Assembly (NCBI RefSeq): GCF_900094575.1
Contig: NZ_FMAE01000011.1
Location: 1-64,000 of the forward strand
DNA: 64,000 bases
Source: Bradyrhizobium yuanmingense
Lineage (GTDB): Bacteria; Pseudomonadota; Alphaproteobacteria; Rhizobiales; Xanthobacteraceae
Reading direction: 5' to 3'
How positions within the stretch are numbered: position 1 is the first letter of the stretch; each line of letters begins with the position of its first letter. Below, in pieces: positions 1-8,027 of the stretch. The notes beneath the pieces were generated by a model. It did no database searches. It was not told where the DNA came from and was given only the letters and a program-made list of their open reading frames with translations. A program made the translations under genes and the position numbers.

Positions 1-525
1 GCGGGCGGCGTCGCGGTGATCCGCGTCGGCGGCGCGACCGAGGTCGAGGTGAAGGAGCGCAAGGATCGCGTTGATGACGCGATGCATGCGACCCGCGCGG
101 CCGTGGAAGAAGGCATCGTTCCGGGCGGCGGCGTCGCCCTGCTCCGTGCCTCCGAGCAGCTCAAGGGTCTGCGCACCAAGAACGACGACCAGAAGACCGG
201 CGTCGAGATCGTGCGCAAGGCGCTGTCGGCTCCCGCTCGCCAGATCGCGATCAACGCCGGTGAAGACGGCTCGGTGATCGTCGGCAAGATCCTGGAGAAC
301 AAGGCCTACAATTACGGCTTCGACTCCCAGACCGGCGAATATGCCGACCTCGTCAAGAAGGGCATCATCGACCCGACCAAGGTGGTCCGCACCGCGATCC
401 AGAACGCTGCCTCCGTGGCCGCGCTCCTGATCACCACGGAAGCCATGGTCGCCGAGCTGCCCAAGAAGGGCGGCGCCGGCCCCGCGATGCCTCCGGGCGG
501 CGGCATGGGCGGCATGGACTTCTAA
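1..525 (+). CDS. groL: Chaperonin GroEL, C-terminal part (gene starts left of window)
   Basis: This is the 3' end of the 60-kDa chaperonin, the ATP-driven cytosolic folding chamber that works with GroES. The reading frame is open from base 1 and begins AGGVAVIRVGGATEVEVKE, a GroEL segment near the end of the apical/intermediate domain. About 174 of the usual 540-550 residues are present. The equatorial-domain stretch EEGIVPGGGVALLRA and the Gly-Met tail ending GGMGGMDF are diagnostic. The missing start and groES should lie to the left. A strong hairpin terminator follows 25 nt after the stop. Bradyrhizobia usually carry several groESL copies; which copy this is cannot be told from the fragment. 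Confidence 0.97.
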   Translation, partial: AGGVAVIRVGGATEVEVKERKDRVDDAMHATRAAVEEGIVPGGGVALLRASEQLKGLRTKNDDQKTGVEIVRKALSAPARQIAINAGEDGSVIVGKILENKAYNYGFDSQTGEYADLVKKGIIDPTKVVRTAIQNAASVAALLITTEAMVAELPKKGGAGPAMPPGGGMGGMDF

Positions 526-549
526 GGTCCAACGACCTCAAGGACTACG

Positions 550-580
550 AAACCCCGGCAGCGATGCCGGGGTTTTTGTT
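550..580 (+). terminator. Rho-independent terminator of groEL
   Basis: Perfect 11-bp stem AAACCCCGGCA / TGCCGGGGTTT with a GCGA loop, running straight into TTTTTGTTTTT. It lies 25 nt after the groEL stop codon. Confidence 0.93.
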
Positions 581-612
581 TTTGGGGTGTCGCCAAACCA
601 CAGCGGCTCGCC

Positions 613-703
613 CGTAGCCTGGATGGAGCGCAGCGCAATCCGGGACAGTTCGTGCGACGCGGCCAGTTCTCCCGGATTACGCTTGCACTCTATCCGGGCT
701 ACG
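613..703. repeat. Palindromic intergenic repeat element (CGTAGCC...GGCTACG type)
   Basis: Nested imperfect inverted repeats: outer arms cgtagcctggat (613-624) and atccgggctacg (692-703), inner arms cgcaatccggga (634-645) and tcccggattacg (670-681), each matching at 11 of 12 positions. The element fills most of the gap between groEL and the signal peptidase gene. It resembles in design the elements at 22686 and 56155. It has no coding content. Confidence 0.75.
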
Positions 704-723
704 AACCGTCGTCATTCTGAGCC

Positions 724-1470
724 TCACTCCACCTTGCCGATCCGCTCGAAGCGCGGCTCGCCGTCTTCGTCGAGCGACCAGACGATCCGCGTGACCTTGC
801 CGACGAGATTGTCCATCGGCACGAAGCCGAACGTCGACTGCACGCGGCTGTCGGTGGAATTGTCGCGGTTGTCGCCGAGCACGAAGATGTGGCCCGGCGG
901 CACCGTGAAGACGTCTGTGTTGTCGAGATAGCCGTTGTCGAGGCAGTCATAGGTCACATAGGACGCGCCGCTCGGCAGCGTCTCGCGCCAGCGCTTGACC
1001 ACCGCGCGCTCGTCGACACCGCAGGCGTCGCCGGCCTGTGTCGCCTCCAGGGCGATGCGGGTCACCGGGCGGTCGTTGAGGATGAGCCGGCCCTGCCGCA
1101 TCTGGATGCGGTCTCCGGGCAAGCCGACGACGCGCTTGACGTAGTCGGCAGAACCGTCCTTCGCGGTCCGGAACACCACGATATCCCCGTATTCGGGGTC
1201 GGCGGCGAGGATGCGGCCCGAGATCCAGGACGACGCGAATGGGAGGGAATAGCGGCCATACCCGTAAGCGTATTTCGCGGCGAAGACGTAGTCGCCGACC
1301 ATCAGCGCCGGCGTCATCGAACCGGACGGAATGTTGAACGGCTGATACAGAACGAAGCGAAACAGGATCACCGGCGACCACAGCACCGGGATCATGAGGA
1401 TCAGGACGACGATCGCCTTCCAGTCGCCGGATCGTGCCGCGGGGCGGATCGATTCCTGAAGAACGGTCAT
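724..1470 (-). CDS. lepB: Signal peptidase I (S26 family)
   Basis: Membrane-bound serine peptidase that removes signal peptides from exported proteins on the periplasmic side. The 248-residue protein has one N-terminal membrane segment (about residues 18-42), then the box with catalytic Ser51 in PSGSM, the general-base Lys112 in DYVKRVVGLPGD, and the conserved GDNRDNSTDSR box near residue 215. The start at 1470 is chosen because GGGAAGG lies 3-9 nt upstream; a start at 1530 would add 20 residues that do not look like a LepB N terminus. It stands alone, so it may be a second signal peptidase besides a housekeeping lepB elsewhere. Confidence 0.92.
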   Translation of the reverse strand: MTVLQESIRPAARSGDWKAIVVLILMIPVLWSPVILFRFVLYQPFNIPSGSMTPALMVGDYVFAAKYAYGYGRYSLPFASSWISGRILAADPEYGDIVVFRTAKDGSADYVKRVVGLPGDRIQMRQGRLILNDRPVTRIALEATQAGDACGVDERAVVKRWRETLPSGASYVTYDCLDNGYLDNTDVFTVPPGHIFVLGDNRDNSTDSRVQSTFGFVPMDNLVGKVTRIVWSLDEDGEPRFERIGKVE

Positions 1471-1603
1471 GTGCCTTCCCTGATCAAGACGTTGCGGCCC
1501 CAAGATGACGCAACCTGCGAGCGCGCTCAATCCCCGACCAGCTCAAATTGGTCGCATGTCGCCCAGACCGCGTTCAATGCGTGGCCCGGGACATTGGCAG
1601 CGG

Positions 1604-2443
1604 TCAGCCGTGTGACAAATCCTGGAAGCACGCCCTCACCCAGTCGATCGTCACGCGTGTCGCCGGATCGCGCTTGAGGTGGTTCTGCACCAGCAGCCAG
1701 ACGTCGCGGCGCTTCGGGAGCAGGGTGGCGCGCAGGCTGCGGTCGCCGAGCAGGGGTGCGCAGCTGTGCTCGGGCAGCACGCCGATCGCCTGATGCGACT
1801 GGATCATGGTGCGGATGATGCGGACATTGTCGGTGACGCAGCGCACGTTGGTCAGCCGCTTCGCTCGCAAGAACTGCGCTTCCGGAATCGCGTCGAGCTC
1901 GTCCGGATAGACGCACGCAACGGGCTCGCCGCCGCCGCGGTCCGCAGGCTCGAAGTAGTACAGCCTGACGTCGCCGAGCTTGGAGATGGTGAAGTCACCC
2001 TTCTCCGGCTTGCGCAGGCGGATGGCGAGATCGGCCTGCCAGCGCGAGAACTTGACGTTGCCGCTCGCGGTGAGGAATTGCAGCGTCAGCCCCGGATGAT
2101 CGCGCAGGAAGCTGCTCGCATGCGGCGCCAGCAGCTCTTCGGCGACCGCATTGGTCGAGGCAATGCGCAGCCGCCCGACCGGGCCGACCTGGCTCTCCTT
2201 GATGCGGTCGATCGCCGCCGCATGCGCGGCCATCGCTCCTACATGGGCGAGCACCGCCTCGCACTGGCGCGTCGGCCGGCGCACGCCGTCCACCGCGTCG
2301 AACAGCGGCACGCCGAGATCGCGCTGGATGCGCGCAAGCCTGCGGCCGACGGTGGTCTCGTCGATGCGCAGCCGCGCGCTGGCGCCGGCATAGGTGCCCT
2401 CGTCCCTGACCGCGGCGATGATGCGCAGATCGTCCCAGTTCAT
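1604..2443 (-). CDS. LysR-family transcriptional regulator
   Basis: A 279-residue LysR-type regulator. The N-terminal winged helix-turn-helix starts MNWDDLRIIAAVRDEGTYA and continues through the recognition region TTVGRRLARIQRDLGVPLFD; residues from about 85 form the effector-binding domain (VGRLRIASTNAVAEELLAP). The start at 2443 coincides with the family's usual N terminus. The frame stays open for 201 more codons upstream, but that stretch is antisense to the isochorismatase gene. It is divergent from the hydrolase and GST genes at 2571-3807, so by the usual LysR arrangement it probably controls them. The effector is unknown. Confidence 0.9.
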   Translation of the reverse strand: MNWDDLRIIAAVRDEGTYAGASARLRIDETTVGRRLARIQRDLGVPLFDAVDGVRRPTRQCEAVLAHVGAMAAHAAAIDRIKESQVGPVGRLRIASTNAVAEELLAPHASSFLRDHPGLTLQFLTASGNVKFSRWQADLAIRLRKPEKGDFTISKLGDVRLYYFEPADRGGGEPVACVYPDELDAIPEAQFLRAKRLTNVRCVTDNVRIIRTMIQSHQAIGVLPEHSCAPLLGDRSLRATLLPKRRDVWLLVQNHLKRDPATRVTIDWVRACFQDLSHG

Positions 2444-2479
2444 CGGAGCGAGCCTAGCAGGCGCCGCCGCTGCCTGCAA

Positions 2480-2501
2480 ATTCGCAGCCATGAGCTGCAA
2501 T
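2480..2501. promoter_or_regulatory. Possible LysR-type binding site
   Basis: Imperfect dyad attcgcag-N6-ctgcaat in the 127-bp divergent gap between the lysR gene and the isochorismatase gene. Size and placement suit a LysR T-N11-A box, but it is one imperfect site recognised by eye. Confidence 0.35.
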
Positions 2502-2570
2502 AGTCCTGCACAATGGCAGGCTGCTGCTGCGCTAATGTCGAAACATCCGAATTCACGAAAGCCTGACAGC

Positions 2571-3164
2571 ATGACCGCTCCAAAGACGCTGCTCGAACTC
2601 GCCGGCGCCGATCTCAATCCGCCGGAGCTCAGCGAGACATGTCTCGTTCTGATCGACATCCAGAACGAATATTGCGCCGGCCCGATCGCTTTGCCCGATG
2701 CGCAAGCGGCGATCGCCGCGGCTGCGCGCCTGCTCGCGCGCGCACGGGAGAGCGGAGCTGCGATCTTCCACGTCGCGCACAAGGGCCGCGCCGGCGGCCT
2801 GTTCGACCGCGAGGCGGCGCGCGGCGCCATCGTCGAGCGCCTGACGCCGCTGGCGACCGAGCCCGTGATCGAGAAGACGCTGCCGAATGCCTTCGCCGGC
2901 ACCGACCTGCAGGCCCGGCTGGCCGCCACGGCGCGCAAGAACATCGTGCTCGCGGGGTTCATGACGCATATGTGCGTGTCTTCGACCGCGCGCGCCGCGC
3001 TCGATCTCGGCCTGCGCACGACGATCGCGGCCGACGCCTGCGCCACGCGCGATCTTCCCGATGGGCGCGGCGGCGCGCTGCCGGCGAGAATGATTCACGA
3101 GGTCGCTCTGGCCGAATTGTCGGATCGCTTCGCTATCATCGCGCAGAGCGACGCACTGACCTGA
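2571..3164 (+). CDS. Isochorismatase-family cysteine hydrolase
   Basis: A 197-residue protein of the isochorismatase-like hydrolase superfamily, which includes isochorismatases, nicotinamidases and N-carbamoyl hydrolases. The catalytic triad is visible: Asp in LVLIDIQNEY, Lys in VIEKTLPNAFAGT, Cys in GFMTHMCVSSTARAA. The substrate cannot be fixed from sequence. The start at 2571 gives a family-typical N terminus; an in-frame ATG at 2535 would add 12 residues. Its stop sits in CTGAGGAG, which serves as ribosome binding site for the GST gene 13 nt later, so the two are an operon, probably under the divergent LysR. Confidence 0.88.
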   Translation: MTAPKTLLELAGADLNPPELSETCLVLIDIQNEYCAGPIALPDAQAAIAAAARLLARARESGAAIFHVAHKGRAGGLFDREAARGAIVERLTPLATEPVIEKTLPNAFAGTDLQARLAATARKNIVLAGFMTHMCVSSTARAALDLGLRTTIAADACATRDLPDGRGGALPARMIHEVALAELSDRFAIIAQSDALT

Positions 3165-3177
3165 GGAGACCGTCCCG

Positions 3178-3807
3178 ATGCTGCAGCTCTATTTCTTTCC
3201 GATGGCCTGCTCGCTCTCGAGCCGCATCGCGCTGATGGAGGCCGGGATCGAGGCGCAGTATCACCTCGCCCATATCTGGACCAAGCGGCTCGTGGACGAC
3301 GGCGGCGACTTCCTCGACGTGTCACCGAAGGGCGCGGTGCCGGTCCTGGTGCTGGAGAGCGGCGAGCGGCTGACGGAAAGCGCAGCGGTGCTGCAATACA
3401 TCGCCGATGTGAAGCCGGAGGCAGGCCTTGCGCCGCGGCCCGGCGACATCGATCGTTATCGCCTGCAGGAATGGCTGAGCTTCGTCGGCGCCGAGATCCA
3501 CAAGGCGTTCCTGTTTCCAACCTTCTGGTACAAGGACGAGGGCTCGCTGGCCAAGCCGCGCGCGAGGATCATACAGACATTGTCGGTGCCGGCAGCGCAT
3601 CTGGCGGGCCGCGAATTCCTCGTCGGCGACGCCTTCACCGTGGCCGATGCCCATCTCACCTGGACCTTGCTTCTGCTCCGTCCGGCAGGGATCGACATCG
3701 CGCAATGGCCACCGCTCGCGGCCTATCTCGAACGCATGCAGGCCCGCCCCGCGGTCCGGCGCGCGATCGCGACCGAGATGGCGCTGCGCAAGACCGTTGC
3801 GGCCTGA
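3178..3807 (+). CDS. Glutathione S-transferase
   Basis: A 209-residue cytosolic GST. The thioredoxin-fold N-terminal domain (about 1-80) has the active-site stretch FFPMACSLSSRIALMEAG, the cis-proline motif GAVPVLVL and the glutathione-contacting TESAAVLQYIAD; the helical C-terminal domain carries the N-capping motif TVADAHLTWTLLLLRP. The Ser/Cys-containing start of helix 1 resembles beta-class bacterial GSTs. GAGGAG lies 8-13 nt before the ATG. It is cotranscribed with the upstream hydrolase, which suggests a small detoxification or catabolic pair, but the substrate is unknown. The DUF2778 gene converges on it with 7 nt between stops. Confidence 0.92.
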   Translation: MLQLYFFPMACSLSSRIALMEAGIEAQYHLAHIWTKRLVDDGGDFLDVSPKGAVPVLVLESGERLTESAAVLQYIADVKPEAGLAPRPGDIDRYRLQEWLSFVGAEIHKAFLFPTFWYKDEGSLAKPRARIIQTLSVPAAHLAGREFLVGDAFTVADAHLTWTLLLLRPAGIDIAQWPPLAAYLERMQARPAVRRAIATEMALRKTVAA

Positions 3808-3814
3808 GCTCGCC

Positions 3815-4981
3815 TCACTCCACCCGCGCCAGCACCGCGAGCTTGCGGATGCCCTTGTTGCGGTAGGCGTCGAGGAACGCGTAGTAATCCTTGAACGACA
3901 CGCAGCCGTTGGAATCGCCGCCCGGCCCGAGCATGAAGGTGTGGGCGAGCAGGCCGTCGCGGCCGTAGATCGCGCTCTCGCCGCCGATCGGGGTGAGGCG
4001 CAGCGCCGGCACGCCGTGGAACAGCGCCTCGCGCGGTTTCAGCGTATAGATGTGCGGCGGCGTCACGCCGCGCATGCGCAGGCGGCGCGAGTCCGGATCG
4101 TCGCGGTTGGCGCCAAGGCCGGAATGCGCCTCGAGCCTGGTGCCGTCAGGCAGATACACCATCTTGGCCGTGATGTCGTAGACCGCGGTGTCCCGCTCAT
4201 AAGGCGGAGCGCCGCCGAACATCGGGTTCTGCTCCTTCGGGGCGATGGACGCAGTGATGCTGGCATCGGCCGAGGCGTAGGCGAGCAGCCCGCCGGACGC
4301 TTCGCGCTTGCCCCACAGCTTTTCCACCATCGCCTGGCGCGGAGCGGTGATCGACATCACCGCGGCCTTGGCACGGTCGGCGAAGGATTTTTGCTTGGCT
4401 TCGGGCGCCGGCACGATCTCGGCCGGGTCAGCCGAGGCGAGTTGCAGCTGGGCAGCCGGCGCGCGCTTGGTCTTGTCCGCGGCGTTGTCGGCGCCCTTGG
4501 CTGCCGGCTTCAGCGCTTCCGCGACCTTCGCGATCACGCCCTGCTTCGGGGCGTCTTTGGCCACCGCAACGACCTGCGCCGGGGGTGCGGCGCTTGTGGC
4601 ATTCGATGGCACGCCCTGCGTTGCGGCCGCGGCAAAGCGCTCGTTGAACATCTCGCGCGAGATTGGAGCTGCGACCTGGAGGCGGTCGGGCAGCAGCGCG
4701 AAGGTTTCCTTGATGGCCTCGCCGGCCTCGCGCAGCACCACCCTGGGCGCGCGCTTGATCACCGGCTCGTCGTAGCCGACGCTGCCGACGGAGGGATAGA
4801 CGCTCGCGCCGAAGATGTTGCTGTGAATGGTCCAGGCAGCGCCCATCACGGCGCAGCCGATCGCCGCGGCGCCAAGCCAATTGGTCGTGGTCATTTTCCG
4901 GGAAGATTTCCGCGAATTGGTCTTCGAGAAATTCTTGGACTTCCGTGCCGCGTTACTCTGCGCAGCGATACTCGTACTCAT
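3815..4981 (-). CDS. DUF2778 (Tlde1-type) L,D-transpeptidase-like protein
   Basis: A 388-residue membrane-anchored protein. After a basic cytoplasmic N terminus there is one membrane segment (TTNWLGAAAIGCAVMGAAW), a long Ala/Lys/Pro-rich linker of about 200 residues, and a C-terminal DUF2778 domain. That domain has HSGLGANRDDP, a conserved LAHTFMLGPGG histidine and the SNGCVSF cysteine motif, the His/Cys pair expected of YkuD-like cysteine transpeptidases. Tlde1 proteins of this family act on peptidoglycan and some are toxins; here no immunity or secretion gene is adjacent, so a housekeeping cell-wall role is more likely. The start at 4981 has AAGG upstream; an ATG at 5053 would add 24 residues. 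Confidence 0.82.
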   Translation of the reverse strand: MSTSIAAQSNAARKSKNFSKTNSRKSSRKMTTTNWLGAAAIGCAVMGAAWTIHSNIFGASVYPSVGSVGYDEPVIKRAPRVVLREAGEAIKETFALLPDRLQVAAPISREMFNERFAAAATQGVPSNATSAAPPAQVVAVAKDAPKQGVIAKVAEALKPAAKGADNAADKTKRAPAAQLQLASADPAEIVPAPEAKQKSFADRAKAAVMSITAPRQAMVEKLWGKREASGGLLAYASADASITASIAPKEQNPMFGGAPPYERDTAVYDITAKMVYLPDGTRLEAHSGLGANRDDPDSRRLRMRGVTPPHIYTLKPREALFHGVPALRLTPIGGESAIYGRDGLLAHTFMLGPGGDSNGCVSFKDYYAFLDAYRNKGIRKLAVLARVE

Positions 4982-5552
4982 TCGCCTTGCGTCCAGGACG
5001 GTGTCACTCTGTCCCCCTTCGAAGTGCCGCTGGTCACGATCCGGGAACAGCATCTCGCAGAGGGTCGGAGCGTCATTAAGGCGACTTTTAGTTAAATGCG
5101 GATTAAGTTCGGGCGGATCTGCGGCGACTCGTTAACGCTGTCCCGTTTTGAGAAAAACGCCCGCAGAACTACGGACTTAGTCGGGTCTGTTAACTATAAT
5201 TCTTGGCCGGTTCAGCAGGCTCTGCGGACGTCTGCGGCCACATCCATGACGCACTTGAGAACGTCATTTTCGTGGCCCTCCACTGCCCCCGAACGTAACG
5301 CGCCAGCGTTGCGCGAGGCTGGTGGGCGACGCGTCGGATTGGGCCTCGTCGGCCGCGCGACAACGGTGCATGCTCATGACGCGCCGGGCACCGCGGCACG
5401 GCGCCGTGATTGAAAGTTGATCGCCTCGGTTCTGGACATCGCGGCCGCGAGAAAATAGCTCCCACTTCGGCACTTTTCAGCAGCCTCTGCGCGTGATACG
5501 GTACCGTATCATCCTGCCCTGAGCTGTGCCGAGCACGCAAACGGAGGCTGGC
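4982..5552. other. 571-bp divergent intergenic region
   Basis: It lies between the DUF2778 gene (minus) and the fecR-like gene (plus). Several short frames are open but none has a family-like sequence or convincing start. The only clear structure is the 18-bp palindrome at 5494-5511. A 25-codon minus-strand frame starting near 5274 (MTFSSASWMWPQTS...) has GGAGGG upstream but is too short to call. Promoters for both flanking genes must lie here. Confidence 0.6.
5494..5511. promoter_or_regulatory. Perfect 18-bp palindrome, candidate operator of fecR-cyclase operon
   Basis: TGATACGGTACCGTATCA is its own reverse complement over all 18 bases. It ends 41 bp before the fecR-like start codon, where a promoter or repressor site would sit. 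It resembles dimeric repressor operators (GATAC...GTATC), but no cognate regulator is adjacent. Confidence 0.6.
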
Positions 5553-6077
5553 ATGAGAGGGATTGCGCGCGCGGGGTTTTTCGCCCTGGCGGGGTCGTTT
5601 CTGTTGATCGGATCTGCGACTGCGCAGCCTGCGGCGAATGCGGGCTGCACGGCATCGCCGTCGGCTGCCGGGACGCAGACCTGGCGCTGCGACAACGGCA
5701 TCACCATCGTTGCGGAAAACGGCGCCAGATTTGAACTTAAGGACGCCAACCGCGACGGACATATAGACTCCGTGGAGTTGAGCAGCAAAGCGCTGCTGAT
5801 CGAGGTGCCCAAGAAGCCGCGCGGCAATCCCTTCAAGGTGCTGACGCCGCAAGCGATCGCCGCAGTGCGCGGCACGAAATGGGCGGTCGATGCCGCCGAC
5901 GCCAAGACTTCCGTGTTCGTCGCAGACGGCCGGGTCGGCGTGAGCCGCAGGGCTCGTGGACGCGGCGTCGTGCTCGGCCCCGGCGAAGGCGTCGATGTCG
6001 AGCCAACCGGTCCGTTGACCGTCAAGACCTGGGGCCAGCCGCGCGTCGACGCGCTCATGGCCAGACTCGGGCAATGA
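5553..6077 (+). CDS. Exported FecR-domain protein with EF-hand-like loop
   Basis: A 174-residue protein with a Sec signal peptide (residues 1-24, ending SATAQ) and a FecR-type domain from about residue 48 to 150 (PQAIAAVRGTKWAVD, FVADGRVGV, VLGPGEGVDVE). FecR domains of this soluble type sit in the periplasm and often accompany CHASE2 cyclases. Residues 64-75, DANRDGHIDSVE, fit the 12-residue EF-hand calcium loop (D-x-N-x-D-G-x-I-D-x-x-E). CGGAGG precedes the ATG by 6 nt. The stop overlaps the next start (ATGA), so the pair is translationally coupled to the CHASE2 adenylate cyclase; a role as its periplasmic ligand or sensor partner is inferred. Confidence 0.85.
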   Translation: MRGIARAGFFALAGSFLLIGSATAQPAANAGCTASPSAAGTQTWRCDNGITIVAENGARFELKDANRDGHIDSVELSSKALLIEVPKKPRGNPFKVLTPQAIAAVRGTKWAVDAADAKTSVFVADGRVGVSRRARGRGVVLGPGEGVDVEPTGPLTVKTWGQPRVDALMARLGQ

Positions 6078-8023
6078 GCCGGGGCCGGCAAGGCCCGGCC
6101 CATGAGATTTGGATTATACGATTGCAAGACCGCATGCGCAGCCGACGCGTTCAGATCCTGGTGGCACTCGTCCTCACCGCGCTGTGGGGCGCGGGCATCT
6201 ATGCCACGCATGCCCACGGCCATCTGCGCTTCCTGGACCGCCTCGAAGCCACGTTGACGGATTGGCGGACGCAGGCGCGCGGCGTGCGGCGTCCGCCGGA
6301 TTTCGTCACCATCGTTGCGATCGACGACACGGTGGTGAAGCGCGGCGGCACCTATCCACTGCCGCGCGCCGATCTTGCCCGCGTGGTCGATACCATCGTG
6401 CAGTTCAAGCCGAAGGTCGTGGCGATCGACCTGCTGCTGGTCGACCGCAGCGCCGCGATCGGCGATGCGACGCTGGCCAACACATTGGCCACCGGCCGCA
6501 TGGTGCTCGCCGCCGCCGCGATCTTCCCCTCGGCCAGCGAAACCGTGTCACCCAGCAGCGAAGGTCCGCTGGCCGTGCTGCCGGAGGCCGAGCGCTTCCT
6601 GCAGCCATTGCCCGCATTCGCCGATCACGCCGAGGTCGGCATCGTCAACGTCGCGACCGGGCAATCGGGCTCGCCGCTCTCGGTGCCGATGCTGTTCCGG
6701 ACCCGCGACAAGGTCGAGCTGTCGTTTCCGTTGCGCGTCGCGGCGCGCGCGCTCGACCAGCCGCTGACCGTCGCGCCGGGCCATCTCATGCTCGGCGATC
6801 GCGTGGTGCCGACCGACAGCAATCTGGCATTGCCGATCACCTATTACGGCCCGCGCCGCACCATCCGTACCGTCAGCGCACAGAGCATCTTCGACGGCAC
6901 GCTCGATCGCGCGGCCATCGAGAACCGGATCGTCGTGATCGGCGCCTCCGTCGCCGGCGGCGGCGACTTCTATCCGACGCCGTTCGATTCCCTGATGCCC
7001 GGCGTCGAGGTGGTCTCGACCGCAATCACGCATCTCGTCGCCGGCGACGCCATCCTGCGTGACCACCGCGTCCGCATTGCCGACGCGCTCACGGCGATCC
7101 TGCTGCCGGTGCTGCTGGTCGGCCTGCTCGCCTGGCGGCGCATCGCACTCGGCACCATGGCGGCGGCCGCGGTGATGATCGCCTGGGCCGGGCTCAACCT
7201 GTTCGCGTTCACGCACGGCGTCTGGCTGAACGCCGCGACCACGCTCGCCGCCGCCGTGCCGCCGGTTGCGGTCTTTGCCGGCGTGCAGCTGTGGGCCGGA
7301 GGCCGCCGCACGCAATATTTCGCCGCTAAGAGCAGGTCGCTTGCGCAATTCCAGGCTCCGGCGCTGCGGGATTGGCTCTCGCGAGATCCGAACTTCCTGT
7401 CGAAGCCGGTGCGGCAGGATGCAGCCGTGGTGTTCGTCGATCTCTCCGGTTTCACCGGTTTGAGCGAGCGGATCGATCCGGACGAGCTCACGGATATTCT
7501 GAAGGCGTTTCATGCGCTGATCGACCGGATCGCGATCGATTGCGGCGGCATGATCACGGGCTTTCTCGGCGACGGCGCCATGATCCTGTTCGGGCTGCCG
7601 CGCGCCATGCCCGACGATTCGGCGCGCGCGCTGAAATGCGCGGTCGATCTGCATCGCGGCCTCGCACGCTGGATCGCCTCGCTTCCGCCGGCGATCGCGG
7701 GTCAGCTCGGCTACAAGATCGGCGCGCATTGCGGCCCGATCGTCGCCTCGCGACTCGGCGAAAGCCATCAGCACATCACGGCGACGGGCGACACCGTCAA
7801 CGTCGCAAGCCGGCTGATGGAGATTGCCGCCCAGAACGATGCGCGCCTTGCGCTGAGCGACACGCTGCTGGATGCGGCCGACTTCCAGGGCGCGCCCGAC
7901 GGTGTTCTGTCCGGCCCCCTGCTCGCCCGGGTCCGCGGCCGTTCCGGCGTCGTGACCGTCTGGTTCTGGCGCGATCGCGATGGGCCGGGGCAGGATGCTG
8001 ACAAGGCCGAGATGATTGATTAA
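6074..8023 (+). CDS. CHASE2-domain class III adenylate/guanylate cyclase
   Basis: A 649-residue membrane cyclase. Residues 30-45 form the first membrane helix, the periplasmic CHASE2 sensor spans about 50-335 (FVTIVAIDDTVVKRGG, VVAIDLLLVDR), three membrane helices follow (about 345-420), then a cytoplasmic class III catalytic domain from about 450. Metal-binding Asp456 (VFVDLSGFTG) and Asp500 (FLGDGAMILFG), and transition-state Asn576/Arg580 (GDTVNVASR), are present. The lysine that normally precedes FLGDG and helps choose ATP is replaced by Gly496 (ITGFLGDG). The start at 6074 overlaps the fecR stop; an ATG at 6134 would give 629 residues and still keep the first helix. Confidence 0.9.
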   Translation: MSRGRQGPAHEIWIIRLQDRMRSRRVQILVALVLTALWGAGIYATHAHGHLRFLDRLEATLTDWRTQARGVRRPPDFVTIVAIDDTVVKRGGTYPLPRADLARVVDTIVQFKPKVVAIDLLLVDRSAAIGDATLANTLATGRMVLAAAAIFPSASETVSPSSEGPLAVLPEAERFLQPLPAFADHAEVGIVNVATGQSGSPLSVPMLFRTRDKVELSFPLRVAARALDQPLTVAPGHLMLGDRVVPTDSNLALPITYYGPRRTIRTVSAQSIFDGTLDRAAIENRIVVIGASVAGGGDFYPTPFDSLMPGVEVVSTAITHLVAGDAILRDHRVRIADALTAILLPVLLVGLLAWRRIALGTMAAAAVMIAWAGLNLFAFTHGVWLNAATTLAAAVPPVAVFAGVQLWAGGRRTQYFAAKSRSLAQFQAPALRDWLSRDPNFLSKPVRQDAAVVFVDLSGFTGLSERIDPDELTDILKAFHALIDRIAIDCGGMITGFLGDGAMILFGLPRAMPDDSARALKCAVDLHRGLARWIASLPPAIAGQLGYKIGAHCGPIVASRLGESHQHITATGDTVNVASRLMEIAAQNDARLALSDTLLDAADFQGAPDGVLSGPLLARVRGRSGVVTVWFWRDRDGPGQDADKAEMID

Positions 8024-8027
8024 GGCG

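Noticed and set aside
2444..3046. N-terminal extension of the LysR frame by 201 codons
   Set aside because: Antisense to the isochorismatase gene; LysR proteins begin at the helix-turn-helix, which matches the ATG at 2443.
3815..4981. DUF2778 protein as a T6SS toxin (Tlde1)
   Set aside because: There is no immunity gene, VgrG, PAAR or T6SS gene near, and the protein has a membrane anchor with a long linker.
5190..6074. 294-codon minus-strand frame over the fecR-like gene
   Set aside because: The plus-strand gene has a signal peptide, a FecR domain and a strong ribosome binding site; the minus frame shows none of these.
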